50,357 nucleotides of DNA from an uncultured Bacteroidota bacterium. GTDB taxonomy: Bacteria; Bacteroidota; Bacteroidia; Bacteroidales; P3. The position numbers and the translations under genes are program-made. The notes beneath the pieces were generated by a model. The model did not search any database, was not told where the DNA came from, and worked only from the letters and a program-made list of their open reading frames with translations. This document shows, piece by piece, positions 25,030-34,158 of this stretch (position 1 is its first letter; each line of letters starts with the position of its first letter). The stretch is from the NCBI GenBank assembly GCA_902774845.1, contig CACYJU010000014.1, forward strand, positions 1 to 50,357, read 5' to 3'.

Positions 25030-27549
25030 TCATTTCTTATCTTGGATTGTATTTGCTGTTTGCAGCTGTTTATTTTTTGACCTGTAAAAATAGAGTGTAA
25101 CTGTCCCAGCTATCACAAGCAAGAATATAATAGATGTAACCAAAGAAATGGTATCGGACTTTGCAGCCAACGGAGCCTCGTTGCGGAACTCTATAAGATG
25201 ATCACCGGCAGGTATTTCAAGACCACGCAAAATATAGTTAACTCGGATATAGTCAGCTCGCTTTCCATCAATATAGACGAACCAGTCAGGCTCGTAATAA
25301 ATCTCACTAAACACGGCGAGACGATTGCCCGATGTATGGCTCTTATAGCAAACTTTGCTGGGGTTGTATGGTTTTAAATGATCTGCCTCAATACGATCAG
25401 AACTGTCAGCAACAATATTTCCCACTTTGAACTCTGTGGTATTAACGATGGCAGTGGTGGCAGGATTAAAATCGTTAAGGGAGAGTATTTCGTCGTTGGG
25501 GTTATCAACAGCCTTAATATCATCGACAAACCAACAGTTGCCCAATGCATCGGGATTGCGCTGTACCTTACCACCTTGTACGACCACATAACGAGCATTA
25601 AGCATATTAAGAACACCCATATTGATATGACGGCTAAGATAAAAGTCAATCACATCCTGATAGCGACGAAACTTAGCTGCACTATAACCGCCGATTTGGT
25701 TGTGGAATGCAGCTGGCTTAGAGTCGTTAAAAGTATTTACCGCCAGATTGAATACACGATAATCCTCGTCACCATACTGAGTTGCCATCTGGTCGATAGT
25801 TGTATCCCATGAATCAGGCATCAGTTTCACCGCACTTGCCCTAACGAAATTCTTTTCATTGAGATAACGACGGTCAACACCCCACAAGTCAGCAACCACA
25901 AGGGCAATAAGAAGAACGCTAACGATAGATGCTGCATATTTTGCCTTTGCCAACTTGTTGACATATAGCCACAACAAGATACATGCTAACACAATGAATA
26001 TCAAACTACGCCAACTGTCGCGAACAAACAAAGCCTTGCGATCCTGGATGAATACTTCCTGAATACGAGCCCACTGTTCGCCATACTGCGCTGCCATCTG
26101 TGTATCGCTGACACCAGAGAAACTCAAACCACTGGAAACAACCAAACCGATTATCAAAGTTAGAAGCGAAATTCCACCAGAGACGTAGAGTGCTATGTTT
26201 TTACGTTTGGAAGAGATGTCATCAGAGAACAACTGTTTCAAGCCCAATACAGCAAGGAAAACCATCACCACGTTAGCAAGAACAAGGCTCATACTGGGAG
26301 TGCGAAACTTATTGTAGAGCGGGAGATTATTGAACAACCACTCATTGAATGGCATAAAGTGTCGTCCCCAAGACATAAGGATGGCTATAATAGTTGCCGC
26401 AAGTATCCACCACCGTTCTGGACCTTTGGTAAGAATCATACCGACCAAAAACAGGAAGATTATGATGGCACCAAAATAGACCGGTCCCGATGTAAACGGC
26501 TGATCGCCCCAATAGAGAGGCATCTGGGTTTGGCGAAAAGCCTTATATGAGGCGCTATTCTTGCCAACGGTTTCGCCACTTCCTCCACCCATGGCACCAG
26601 GAACTAGAAGCGTATATGTCTCACCCTTTCCATAACTCCAGCTAAAAGCATAGTCAAGATTAAGGCCTGATGTTTTTCCACTTATTGATTCCGGTTCACC
26701 GTCATGATAAAGATCCTCCGGGGTTACCGTTATAGCGTTACCACCACGCATAGTATATTTGGCATATTGTTGGTTAACCAACAACATCCTTGCATTGCAA
26801 CCAGCAGCAAATACACATCCGACGAGGATAATAGCCATACCGATTAAAGATGCCTTAACATTCTTCTTCACAATGGCATATACTGCATATCCTATACCGA
26901 GACAAAAAGCACCGATTATGGTGTAATATGTTATCTGCAAATGATTGAAGGTTATCTGCAATGTAAGAGCCAACGAGAACATTATCCCACCAATCAGATA
27001 ATCGCCAAGTTTACTGTTGGCATTTTCAGGTTTCTTTCTAAAACAAAGAATCATACCAGCAAAGATGGGCATTACCATAGATAGAGCCCATGCTTTCGAA
27101 ATATGACCAGCTTCAATTATGATTATATTGTAACTTCCAAGACCAAAGGCCAAAGCCCCAAGAAGCGCCAACCACGGAGACAATCCCAATGCAATAAGTG
27201 CAATATAAAAGCCAAGAAGATAGAGAAACAGAACTCCAATATTACGGTCCCATCCAAGATCATGAAACGTCAGGATATTCCTCAAAGGACTAATCAATCC
27301 AGGATTAGGTTTATTGCCTCCAACCTGATAGCTCGGCATACCACTGAACATAGCACTATTCCAAAAAGTGTATTCACCAGTTGCTTTGTGAAAGTCCTTT
27401 GTTTGTTTCACCATTGCGTCAAACTTCTCAGAGTCACCCTGACGGACAACTTTGCCACTTAAGACTGGGCTGAAGTAGACGCAGGATATGATGAACATCA
27501 GGAGAACTAGGCCGAGGTGGAGGAATATTTTTTTGTTTAGTTTTTTCAT
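25030..27549 (-). CDS. YfhO-family multi-spanning membrane protein
   Basis: This 839-residue inner-membrane protein has many hydrophobic segments: one at residues 10-28, a cluster between about 90 and 570, and one near the C-terminus (about 800-820). Soluble beta-rich parts lie between. Its layout fits YfhO proteins, which are GT-C-like membrane glycosyltransferases; YfhO in Firmicutes modifies lipoteichoic acid. In Bacteroidota the substrate is unknown. A GT2 gene follows directly, a pairing that suggests lipid-linked sugar made by GT2 and used by YfhO outside the membrane. No clear TAnnTTTG box lies just upstream. Confidence 0.85.
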   Translation of the reverse strand: MKKLNKKIFLHLGLVLLMFIISCVYFSPVLSGKVVRQGDSEKFDAMVKQTKDFHKATGEYTFWNSAMFSGMPSYQVGGNKPNPGLISPLRNILTFHDLGWDRNIGVLFLYLLGFYIALIALGLSPWLALLGALAFGLGSYNIIIIEAGHISKAWALSMVMPIFAGMILCFRKKPENANSKLGDYLIGGIMFSLALTLQITFNHLQITYYTIIGAFCLGIGYAVYAIVKKNVKASLIGMAIILVGCVFAAGCNARMLLVNQQYAKYTMRGGNAITVTPEDLYHDGEPESISGKTSGLNLDYAFSWSYGKGETYTLLVPGAMGGGSGETVGKNSASYKAFRQTQMPLYWGDQPFTSGPVYFGAIIIFLFLVGMILTKGPERWWILAATIIAILMSWGRHFMPFNEWLFNNLPLYNKFRTPSMSLVLANVVMVFLAVLGLKQLFSDDISSKRKNIALYVSGGISLLTLIIGLVVSSGLSFSGVSDTQMAAQYGEQWARIQEVFIQDRKALFVRDSWRSLIFIVLACILLWLYVNKLAKAKYAASIVSVLLIALVVADLWGVDRRYLNEKNFVRASAVKLMPDSWDTTIDQMATQYGDEDYRVFNLAVNTFNDSKPAAFHNQIGGYSAAKFRRYQDVIDFYLSRHINMGVLNMLNARYVVVQGGKVQRNPDALGNCWFVDDIKAVDNPNDEILSLNDFNPATTAIVNTTEFKVGNIVADSSDRIEADHLKPYNPSKVCYKSHTSGNRLAVFSEIYYEPDWFVYIDGKRADYIRVNYILRGLEIPAGDHLIEFRNEAPLAAKSDTISLVTSIIFLLVIAGTVTLYFYRSKNKQLQTANTIQDKK

Positions 27550-27570
27550 GAGAGATATTGTTATGTTTTA

Positions 27571-27586
27571 AAGGTTCGCTTCGCTT
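27571..27586. repeat. Possible scrap of the MITE-like terminus
   Basis: GGTTCGCTTCGCTTAAAT resembles the inverted right end of the dispersed element (GGTCGCTGCGCTCAAAAT in copy D at 49779). It has one extra base and several mismatches. It may be chance. Confidence 0.25.
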
Positions 27587-27645
27587 AAATGTAATAAAAG
27601 AGTTGATGATGAGAATGTTATTGGTTAAACATCCACGATCAGCTT

Positions 27646-28047
27646 CTACTCCATGAGGTTTTCCACTTCCTCTATAAAACGTTGAGCTTTTGGATACAAT
27701 TCATTTACTTCTTCCAACGTTGAATAGACAAAATCATCATAATCACTATGTTGACGGCTGTCAAAAAGATTGGAGAAAGTACGTCCACTCTCTTTCGAGA
27801 TTAGACCTTTTGAGACAAAATGCAGCCCCAACATAGTCTTAACACCTGCATGTGTATTTGTGATAAAATGATGCTTGTTCAACAAAGCGACAGCAGCATA
27901 ATAGCAGGCGTAGTACAAACGGTTTGTCGCGGTATTGTAATATCCTTGATCTCGTAGGAAAGGTATTTCTTCCAGCGTTTCATGTGCTCGCATCATTCGA
28001 TAGCGAGACAGGTCTTCATAGTTTTCGTCCGTCAAAGTTGTATTCAT
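27646..28047 (-). CDS. HEPN domain protein, partner of the MNT protein
   Basis: This 133-residue all-helical protein has the HEPN pattern: R-L-Y-Y-A-C-Y-Y-A-A-V-A-L-L (residues 43-56) and a late S-R-Q-H-S-D-Y-D-D-F (97-106). HEPN proteins paired with MNT nucleotidyltransferases often form type VII toxin-antitoxin systems in which HEPN is an RNase. The classic R-x4-6-H is not clear here; the conserved element is R-x3-D-Y, as in a large HEPN subfamily whose RNase activity is doubtful. Its start overlaps the MNT stop by 4 nt (ATGA). Confidence 0.85.
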   Translation of the reverse strand: MNTTLTDENYEDLSRYRMMRAHETLEEIPFLRDQGYYNTATNRLYYACYYAAVALLNKHHFITNTHAGVKTMLGLHFVSKGLISKESGRTFSNLFDSRQHSDYDDFVYSTLEEVNELYPKAQRFIEEVENLME

Positions 28048-28370
28048 AATATTACACCATCTCGTTTCACATTATATTGGAAAGGGGTCATGAACGGGCG
28101 GTTTTCCCATTCATGACGTGGCATTATCAGCGTACTGATGACAACTCCCGTTTCTAGTTCAATGTCATAGAACGGTGTCATGATGGCTTCTTTTTCACTA
28201 TAGCTGAGTTTATCGGTGTCAACCAATGCCAACAGGTCAATATCAGAGTCAATTCTGGCATCGCCTCTTGCTTCAGAACCATAAAGTATCACTTGCACAT
28301 GAGGACTCATATCATGTGCAGCTTTTCTGATTTGTTCTACGATTTCGTGGCGTCGCATTTGGTGATACAC
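28044..28370 (-). CDS. Minimal nucleotidyltransferase (MNT)
   Basis: This 108-residue protein has the polymerase-beta-like signature G-S-E-A-R-G (residues 31-36) and S-D-I-D (42-45), the latter giving two metal-binding Asp residues. MNT antitoxins can block HEPN toxins by adding AMP to a Tyr of the partner. The adjacent HEPN protein keeps a Tyr in its D-Y motif. MNT comes first and HEPN second, overlapping by ATGA. The start could also be the Met at residue 5. Confidence 0.88.
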   Translation of the reverse strand: MYHQMRRHEIVEQIRKAAHDMSPHVQVILYGSEARGDARIDSDIDLLALVDTDKLSYSEKEAIMTPFYDIELETGVVISTLIMPRHEWENRPFMTPFQYNVKRDGVIL

Positions 28371-28426
28371 TTTTCAATATAAAAATCTAGTCAAAATGTT
28401 GCGTTTTCAATATTGGTGCATTGGGG

Positions 28427-30448
28427 TCACTCGGATTTGGGGTCTTTCTGTTCGGGGTCTTTTAGTTCGGGGTAGGCTATGCGGACGTGGTAGATGGAGG
28501 GGAGCTTGGTTTTGAGCATCTGACGGATGCGGGTGATGTCGCTGAAGGTGAGGTCGCAGTTGTCGAGTTGCTTCTGCTTTATCTTGCCGTCGATTATGTT
28601 GTCGATGAGGCGGTCCATGTTCTCCTTGTCGTGGGTCTTGAGGCTCTTGCAGGCGGCTTCGACGCTGTCGACTATCATAACTACGGCTGTCTCGGTGGAG
28701 AAGGGTGTGGGGCCTGCATAGCGGAAAGCAGAGGTGTCGACCTGCTCGGTGGGATGAGACTCTTTCTGCTTGGCATAGAAGTAGCCGGTATATGTGGTGC
28801 CGTGATGGGTGCGGATGAAGTCGACGACGATGCTGGGCAGATGGTACTTGCGTGCGAGGTCGATGCCGTCGGGGACGTGCTGCGTGATGATGCGGGCGCT
28901 CTCTTCGTAGTCGAGCTCGTCGTGTGGGTTGAAGTCGCTGCTTTGGTTCTCGGTGAAGTAGAGCGGAGCACGCATCTTGCCGATGTCGTGATAGAGGGCT
29001 CCGACGCGTGCGAGGAGCGGGTTGCCACCAATCTCACTCACGATGTCCTCGCTGATGTTGGCGACCTGCATGGAATGCTGGAAGGTGCCAGGTGCGTTGC
29101 GAGAGAGCTCACGCAAGGCGGGAGTGTTGGTGGAGGATATCTCCATGAGGGTGAGGTTGGTTACAAGTCCAAACATGCGCTCGAAGATGAAGATGAGGGG
29201 GTAGGCCAGGAGGGTGAGGAGAGCGTTGAGGAAGAAGACGAGGTAGCGCATGGGGTTGATGGTGGAGATGGTGGTGAACTGACTGAGTACGCCGCTGGTG
29301 TAGATGAGGGAATAGGTGAGGAAGATGACGAGGCTTACGACGAAGAAGTTGCTTCGTTTCTCGAAATTGCGGACGGTGATGATGCTCATCATACCAGTTA
29401 CGAGTTGATAGAAGATGAACTCGAAGGGATTGGGCACCATGTTGCCGATGATGATGACGGTGGCGAGGTGGATGTAGAGGGCGACACGCATGTCGAAGAA
29501 GACACGCATGAGTATTGGAGCGATGCAGAGGGGCACGATGAGAATCCAATCCTCGTTGACATGCAGCACGAGAGCCGTGACCGCGACCATAAGGAGGATG
29601 ACGAGGAGGACGAAGGTGACCTTGAGGTTGTCCTCGAGAATCTTGTGCCGCGTGATCTTGAGGAACATGTAGAGTGACATGAGGGCAATGAGGCAGAGGA
29701 GGAAGAGGCCCGAATAGCGGCCGACGGGAGTGTAGGTGGTCTTGAGGCGGAGGTTGCGCTCGGTTTCGAGGGAGGAGATTATCTCAGCGGTCTCGACGGA
29801 GACGGGTTCGCCTTTGGAGATGATGAGCTGTCCTTTGCGGACCATATCGGAGGAGACCTTGTTGCGAGAGAGCCAGGAGTCGAGCTCGAGCTGAGTGCGC
29901 ACATCGTCGTAGGCGATGCTAGGGACGAGGACGCTGTCGGCGAGCCAGAGGTCACGGAGGTCGGAACGACGGACGAAGTCGGTCACGCGGAACTCAGAGC
30001 CCGTGTTGCCACGCAGGAGGACGAGTGTGTGGGTCTCGATGTTGGGGAAGTCGGCAGGTTCTTCAATATAGCCGATGCGGTAGATGCTGTCGATGAGACG
30101 GTTCAGGCGGCGGGTTTCGGTTTGAGAGAGATTGTGGCGAGAGAGGTAGGAGGCGAAGCGCTGACGAGTGAGGCTGGCGGCGGAGCTGTCGACCGAATAG
30201 TAGAGAAGCGAGTGGGCGCGAGCCTCGCTGCGAGCTTTCTCAATCTCCGACTGAGAGCGGTGGACGGTGAAGTCGAAGGGAGCATAGAGGTCGTTGTCGC
30301 TCCAGATGCTGCCTACGGCATAGTCGTAACGGAGGAGCGGCTGAGCGTTGGGGAAGAGGAGCAAGATGAGGACTATGGTGACGAGGAGAGCCGCTATCTT
30401 GTAGATGGCCGACACGCGAGTCTCGATGTTCTGAAGAAATCTATGCAT
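28427..30448 (-). CDS. 7TM-HD membrane protein, PgpH-type c-di-AMP phosphodiesterase
   Basis: This 673-residue protein has an N-terminal membrane anchor (about residues 16-37), an extracytoplasmic 7TMR-HDED domain (about 45-255), seven membrane spans (about 265-440) and a cytoplasmic HD domain (about 460-640). Catalytic residues include F-Q-H-S, H-D-I-G-K (His487, Asp488) and T-H-H-G-T. PgpH-type proteins hydrolyse c-di-AMP and so affect cell-wall and potassium balance. I chose ATG 30448 because the promoter box (30473-30480) puts the start site after the upstream ATG (30475). The C-terminal tail is encoded by a 15-nt tandem repeat (D-P-E-Q-K, D-P-K-S-E). Confidence 0.92.
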   Translation of the reverse strand: MHRFLQNIETRVSAIYKIAALLVTIVLILLLFPNAQPLLRYDYAVGSIWSDNDLYAPFDFTVHRSQSEIEKARSEARAHSLLYYSVDSSAASLTRQRFASYLSRHNLSQTETRRLNRLIDSIYRIGYIEEPADFPNIETHTLVLLRGNTGSEFRVTDFVRRSDLRDLWLADSVLVPSIAYDDVRTQLELDSWLSRNKVSSDMVRKGQLIISKGEPVSVETAEIISSLETERNLRLKTTYTPVGRYSGLFLLCLIALMSLYMFLKITRHKILEDNLKVTFVLLVILLMVAVTALVLHVNEDWILIVPLCIAPILMRVFFDMRVALYIHLATVIIIGNMVPNPFEFIFYQLVTGMMSIITVRNFEKRSNFFVVSLVIFLTYSLIYTSGVLSQFTTISTINPMRYLVFFLNALLTLLAYPLIFIFERMFGLVTNLTLMEISSTNTPALRELSRNAPGTFQHSMQVANISEDIVSEIGGNPLLARVGALYHDIGKMRAPLYFTENQSSDFNPHDELDYEESARIITQHVPDGIDLARKYHLPSIVVDFIRTHHGTTYTGYFYAKQKESHPTEQVDTSAFRYAGPTPFSTETAVVMIVDSVEAACKSLKTHDKENMDRLIDNIIDGKIKQKQLDNCDLTFSDITRIRQMLKTKLPSIYHVRIAYPELKDPEQKDPKSE

Positions 30449-30472
30449 ACTTTTTGTGTATGAAACAAAATG

Positions 30473-30480
30473 CAAAAATA
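30473..30480 (-). promoter_or_regulatory. -7 box of the 7TM-HD gene
   Basis: Read on the minus strand this is TATTTTTG, matching TAnnTTTG. It decides the start codon of the 7TM-HD gene in favour of 30448. Confidence 0.6.
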
Positions 30481-30859
30481 CGATTTTATTTTTTATTTGG
30501 CAAAGGTGATGCGATATCGGGGTGGAATTATGAGTCAGCTTGGGCTATGGAAACAGGCGGGTTTTCTATAGCGTGAAAATTAAATAACTAATAATCAGTC
30601 GTGAAGATGGTTGAATAAAAATAAACACAAATCGTTGTAAAATGCTATTTATCAGTAATGAAGAATTATGTCATTAGGTAGGTATTAGGTAGGTATTAGG
30701 GAGGTATTAGGGAGAAACATGTTAGTTGGATGTTGATAGGTTGATAGGGTTATATGGAGATAGGGTGGATGTTGAGGGTTAAAGTGCAGAGAGACGAGGA
30801 GTGATTGAGAAGTTGACAGATGTTGATAAAAAGGGGTCGTGGGAGTGGGATGAATTATG
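30481..30859. other. Gap between divergent 7TM-HD and radical SAM genes
   Basis: About 380 bp with an 11-nt tandem repeat (30674-30717) followed by G+T-rich, loosely repetitive sequence. No credible gene is seen. The upstream extension of the radical SAM ORF to 30801 has no family resemblance. Confidence 0.5.
30674..30717 (+). repeat. 11-nt tandem repeat, 4 units
   Basis: Four 11-nt units lie in register: ATTAGGTAGGT twice, ATTAGGGAGGT, ATTAGGGAGAA. The unit length differs from the 7- and 8-nt arrays elsewhere. Confidence 0.9.
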
Positions 30860-30867
30860 TATCTTTG
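30860..30867 (+). promoter_or_regulatory. -7 box of the radical SAM gene, near-leaderless
   Basis: TATCTTTG ends 5 nt before the ATG at 30873. If transcription starts the usual 6-7 nt downstream, the mRNA would have almost no leader. Confidence 0.55.
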
Positions 30868-30872
30868 CAAAC

Positions 30873-31784
30873 ATGAAATGCAAGTGTTGTCCGAGAGAAT
30901 GTGGTGTGGATAGAAGTGAGAGAGAAGGGTTTTGCGGCGCTTCCGAGAGAGTGGAGGTGGCTGCGATATGCCGACATCTCGGAGAAGAACCACCGCTGAG
31001 AGGCGAAAGAGGGATATGCAACGTGTTTTTCGCACATTGCAACATGAGGTGCCTTTTCTGCCAGAACCAGGAGATAAGCAGAGGAAAGATTGCTGAGGGG
31101 AAGGTGCGATACAGAGGTGTGGACGAGGTGGTTGAAGGGATTGCGAAGATGCTGCCCGAATGCGAGAATGTGGTGGGGTTCGTGAGTGCGACACAATATG
31201 CCTACGCAATACCGCAGATTGTGGAAGGACTGCATGAGAGAGGACTCTTCCCGACGACGGTTTACAACTCGAACGGATACGAGAGCGTGGAGACGCTGAG
31301 AGAGATAGAACCGTATGTAGATGTCTATCTGCCAGATATGAAATATATGGACAAAGAGCTGGGATGGAGATATTCGGGGACAAAAGAGTATCCAAGAGTG
31401 GCTGGGGCGGCGATTGAAGAGATGGTGAGGCAGAAAGGGAGCAGGCTGATGTGCGACGAGAGAGGATTGGCGTTCAGAGGGGTGGTGATAAGGCATCTGG
31501 TACTGCCCGGACAGACGGAGAACTCGAAAAGGGTGATAGATTGGGTGGCAGAGAGATTGCCGTGGAACACACAGCTGTCGCTGATGGCACAATACTATCC
31601 CGTCGGAGAGAACCTGCCAGACGAGCTGGGGAGGAAACTGAGCAGAGAGGAGTATGACGAGGTGGTGGAATATATGGACGAGAAAGGGCTGGCGAACGGC
31701 TGGGTGCAGGAGATGGAGGCGAGCGAGACCTATAGGCCCGATTTTGGAAAGAATCAAGTTTTTAGCCTAAGGGAGGTTCGATAA
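30873..31784 (+). CDS. Radical SAM protein, PflA-like
   Basis: This 303-residue protein is of the putative pyruvate-formate-lyase-activating-enzyme group (COG1313-like). It starts with a Cys-rich C-K-C-C-P-R-E-C-G segment and a C-G-A, as in that group. The radical SAM cluster follows: C-N-M-R-C-L-F-C (Cys56, Cys60, Cys63). This motif holds the [4Fe-4S] cluster that cleaves S-adenosylmethionine. L-P-D-M-K-Y and Y-P-V-G-E are also visible. The protein activated or modified is unknown; no glycyl-radical enzyme lies next to it. The start at 30873 is supported by family resemblance and by the promoter just upstream. Confidence 0.87.
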   Translation: MKCKCCPRECGVDRSEREGFCGASERVEVAAICRHLGEEPPLRGERGICNVFFAHCNMRCLFCQNQEISRGKIAEGKVRYRGVDEVVEGIAKMLPECENVVGFVSATQYAYAIPQIVEGLHERGLFPTTVYNSNGYESVETLREIEPYVDVYLPDMKYMDKELGWRYSGTKEYPRVAGAAIEEMVRQKGSRLMCDERGLAFRGVVIRHLVLPGQTENSKRVIDWVAERLPWNTQLSLMAQYYPVGENLPDELGRKLSREEYDEVVEYMDEKGLANGWVQEMEASETYRPDFGKNQVFSLREVR

Positions 31785-31934
31785 ATTCGAAATTATGATA
31801 TTCAATCACCTTTCACAATATATTGTCAATTTATACTCAGTTACAATACATCATATTAGCGCCATCGTCCAAATGGCCAACCTACCGCAAAATGCAATCA
31901 AATCCCACAACACCGAATTTATAGAACCACCCTT
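31785..31934. other. A+T-rich gap, nothing recognised
   Basis: A 150-bp stretch without ORF, hairpin or promoter match that I can support. Confidence 0.35.
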
Positions 31935-32564
31935 ATGAGAAAACCGAAATATGACAAAGACATGATGCCCGAGCCATCGGACACGGCGGTGCTGATGTGG
32001 GGAATGACGGCAGAGATGTACAATATGGCGATAGGGCTGAACAGAATCTACGAGTTGAATCTCACGAGGGACGACGACCTGATGGTGAACACCGTGGTGT
32101 GCCCCTGCTTCACGTATACGGACGACATAAGGCAGTTGTTCTATGTGCTGATAGGAAACCCCCGATTCAGCGGAGGACTGGGAGGAAGGATGAACTACTA
32201 CGACGCGATACTGATGATAATCGGAGACGACGCATGGAACATGCAGCAGAAAATCTATGGCGACTACTCAGGGATGAGACCCCTACCCGACTCCTTCGAC
32301 TGGCAAGGACAAGCCTTGTATGAAGCGCTGAGAGAGAGCATGGCGACGGTCACGCACACCGACTACTTCGACTTCCGCGACGAGACGGCACCAAAGTCGT
32401 CGGTATATGCCAATTTTTCAGAGAAGGTGTCAAGCAAAATAAGCGGCTACTTTAAAGAGCTGGAGGCATGCCTGAAAACGATAATATGGGCAATCGGAGA
32501 CACACCAGACAACATGTATCTGCACCCAACAGGAGGACACAATGTTGGGTACGGGTCGGCATGA
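31935..32564 (+). CDS. Uncharacterised 209-residue protein
   Basis: I do not recognise a family. The protein is soluble-looking, acidic and rich in Met, Tyr and Asp, with no signal peptide or membrane segment. It has a single close Cys pair (V-C-P-C). Helical stretches lie at 20-45 and 165-190 and a Gly-rich end (H-P-T-G-G-H-N-V-G-Y-G). The even codon use and length argue for a real gene. The neighbour upstream is the radical SAM enzyme, 150 bp away on the same strand, so it could be a partner or substrate, but nothing in the sequence proves this. Confidence 0.6.
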   Translation: MRKPKYDKDMMPEPSDTAVLMWGMTAEMYNMAIGLNRIYELNLTRDDDLMVNTVVCPCFTYTDDIRQLFYVLIGNPRFSGGLGGRMNYYDAILMIIGDDAWNMQQKIYGDYSGMRPLPDSFDWQGQALYEALRESMATVTHTDYFDFRDETAPKSSVYANFSEKVSSKISGYFKELEACLKTIIWAIGDTPDNMYLHPTGGHNVGYGSA

Positions 32565-32621
32565 CCACACAGTGGTTACGACTTCGCTCTTGCGAAAGAT
32601 TGGCCTCCTTCGGAGTCAATG

Positions 32622-32653
32622 TTTGCAAAATACATTTTTATTTCGTAACTTTG
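32622..32653 (+). promoter_or_regulatory. Promoter of pepD
   Basis: TTTG at 32622-32625 and TAACTTTG at 32646-32653 are spaced 20 bp apart, a complete match to the Bacteroidota -33/-7 consensus. The leader before ATG 32700 is about 40 nt. Confidence 0.85.
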
Positions 32654-32699
32654 CAGTCCCATAAAAGAAATCAATTAAACACAATAAAACATAACAATC

Positions 32700-34154
32700 A
32701 TGACAATTAAAGATCTCGAACCCAAAGAAGTATGGGCAAACTTCTACGCCCTTACACAATGCCCCCGTCCGTCGAAACACGAAGAAATCGTGCGCCAATA
32801 TCTGGTTGACTGGGCCAAGAAAAAGAAGATTGAGTGCGAAGTTGACAAAGTTGGAAACGTGATAATGCGCAAACCCGCCACCAAAGGCATGGAGAAATGC
32901 AAGATGGTGTGCCTTCAGGCCCACATGGACATGGTGCCCCAAGCCCGTGCCGGCAAGAAACATGACTTCACCAAAGACCCCATCAAGACCAAAATCGTCG
33001 ATAACGAATGGGTTTATGCTTGCGACACCACCCTCGGCGCCGACGACGGCATGGGTGTGGCGGCAGCAATGGCTGTGCTGGAGTCGAAGACCGTCAAGCA
33101 TGGTCCGCTGGAGGCATTGTTCACCACAGACGAAGAGACCGGCATGACTGGCGCTTTCGGCCTGAAGAAAGGCGTGCTGAAGAGCGACTACCTGCTGAAC
33201 CTCGACTCCGAGACCGAAGGTGAGCTGTATGTAGGTTGCGCTGGCGGTATCGACGCCACCTTGAGCATCCCATACAAGACAGAAGCGGCTCCTAAGAAAT
33301 ACTGCGCCATGAAGCTCACCATCGGTGGTCTGCAAGGCGGTCACTCCGGAATGGAAATCAACTGTGGACGCGGCAACGCAAACAAAATCATGTTCCGTCA
33401 CATACGCTGGGTTGCCGAGTGCGGCATCCGTCTGATAAGCGTGAGCGGCGGCAACATGCGCAACGCCATCCCGCGCGATGCAGAGATGGTTTTCGCCATG
33501 CCGAAGGAGCACAAAGACTGCATCGTGAAAGAGCTTGAGAAAGTGGCTGGATGGGTGAAGAAAGAACTCGGCGACGTGGAACCCGACTTCTTCATGAAGC
33601 TCGAGGATATGAAGATGGCCCCGAAGGTAATGACCGAAGCCGACACACAGAAACTCATCAACACCGTTATGATAGCCCCCAACGGCGTTATCCGTATGAG
33701 CAAGGATATGGCCGGATTGGTGGAGACCTCGCTGAACCTCGCCATCATGAAGACCGACGGCAAAAAGTTCACTATCATGGCTCTGTTGCGCAGCTCAGTT
33801 GACACGGCCAAGGACGTTCTGGCAGAGAGACTGGTGTGCCTCGCCGAACTGGCAGGTGGCAGCTGCAAGCTCACTGGCGCCTATCCGGGATGGAAACCCA
33901 ACATGAAGAGCGGCCTGCTGAAGATGATGAAGCAGACCTACAAGAAGCTCTACAAGAAAGAGCCCGCCGTGGTGGCCATCCACGCTGGATTGGAGTGCGG
34001 CCTGCTCGGAGGCAAGTATCCCGACATGGAGATGATTTCCTTCGGCCCGACGCTGAACAGCCCCCACAGCCCCGATGAGCGTTGCAACATCGCCAGCGTG
34101 AAGAAATTCTACGACTACCTGGTGGCAGCACTTGCAGCGGTGCCGACGAAATAA
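32700..34154 (+). CDS. pepD: Aminoacyl-histidine dipeptidase (M20C)
   Basis: This 484-residue cytosolic zinc dipeptidase cleaves dipeptides such as Xaa-His for amino-acid recovery. Metal ligands are visible in L-Q-A-H-M-D-M-V-P (His about residue 77) and D-D-G-M-G-V-A-A-A-M-A. The catalytic Glu pair is in T-D-E-E-T-G-M-T-G, and a late His is in P-H-S-P-D-E-R. Length and motif order fit PepD (peptidase family M20C). It has its own strong promoter, and an octamer array begins 4 nt after its stop codon. Confidence 0.95.
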   Translation: MTIKDLEPKEVWANFYALTQCPRPSKHEEIVRQYLVDWAKKKKIECEVDKVGNVIMRKPATKGMEKCKMVCLQAHMDMVPQARAGKKHDFTKDPIKTKIVDNEWVYACDTTLGADDGMGVAAAMAVLESKTVKHGPLEALFTTDEETGMTGAFGLKKGVLKSDYLLNLDSETEGELYVGCAGGIDATLSIPYKTEAAPKKYCAMKLTIGGLQGGHSGMEINCGRGNANKIMFRHIRWVAECGIRLISVSGGNMRNAIPRDAEMVFAMPKEHKDCIVKELEKVAGWVKKELGDVEPDFFMKLEDMKMAPKVMTEADTQKLINTVMIAPNGVIRMSKDMAGLVETSLNLAIMKTDGKKFTIMALLRSSVDTAKDVLAERLVCLAELAGGSCKLTGAYPGWKPNMKSGLLKMMKQTYKKLYKKEPAVVAIHAGLECGLLGGKYPDMEMISFGPTLNSPHSPDERCNIASVKKFYDYLVAALAAVPTK

Positions 34155-34158
34155 AACT

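Noticed and set aside
28487..29677. 396-codon plus-strand ORF antisense to the 7TM-HD gene
   Set aside because: Val/Glu/Gly/Asp-rich shadow with no motif; the minus frame has all HD residues.
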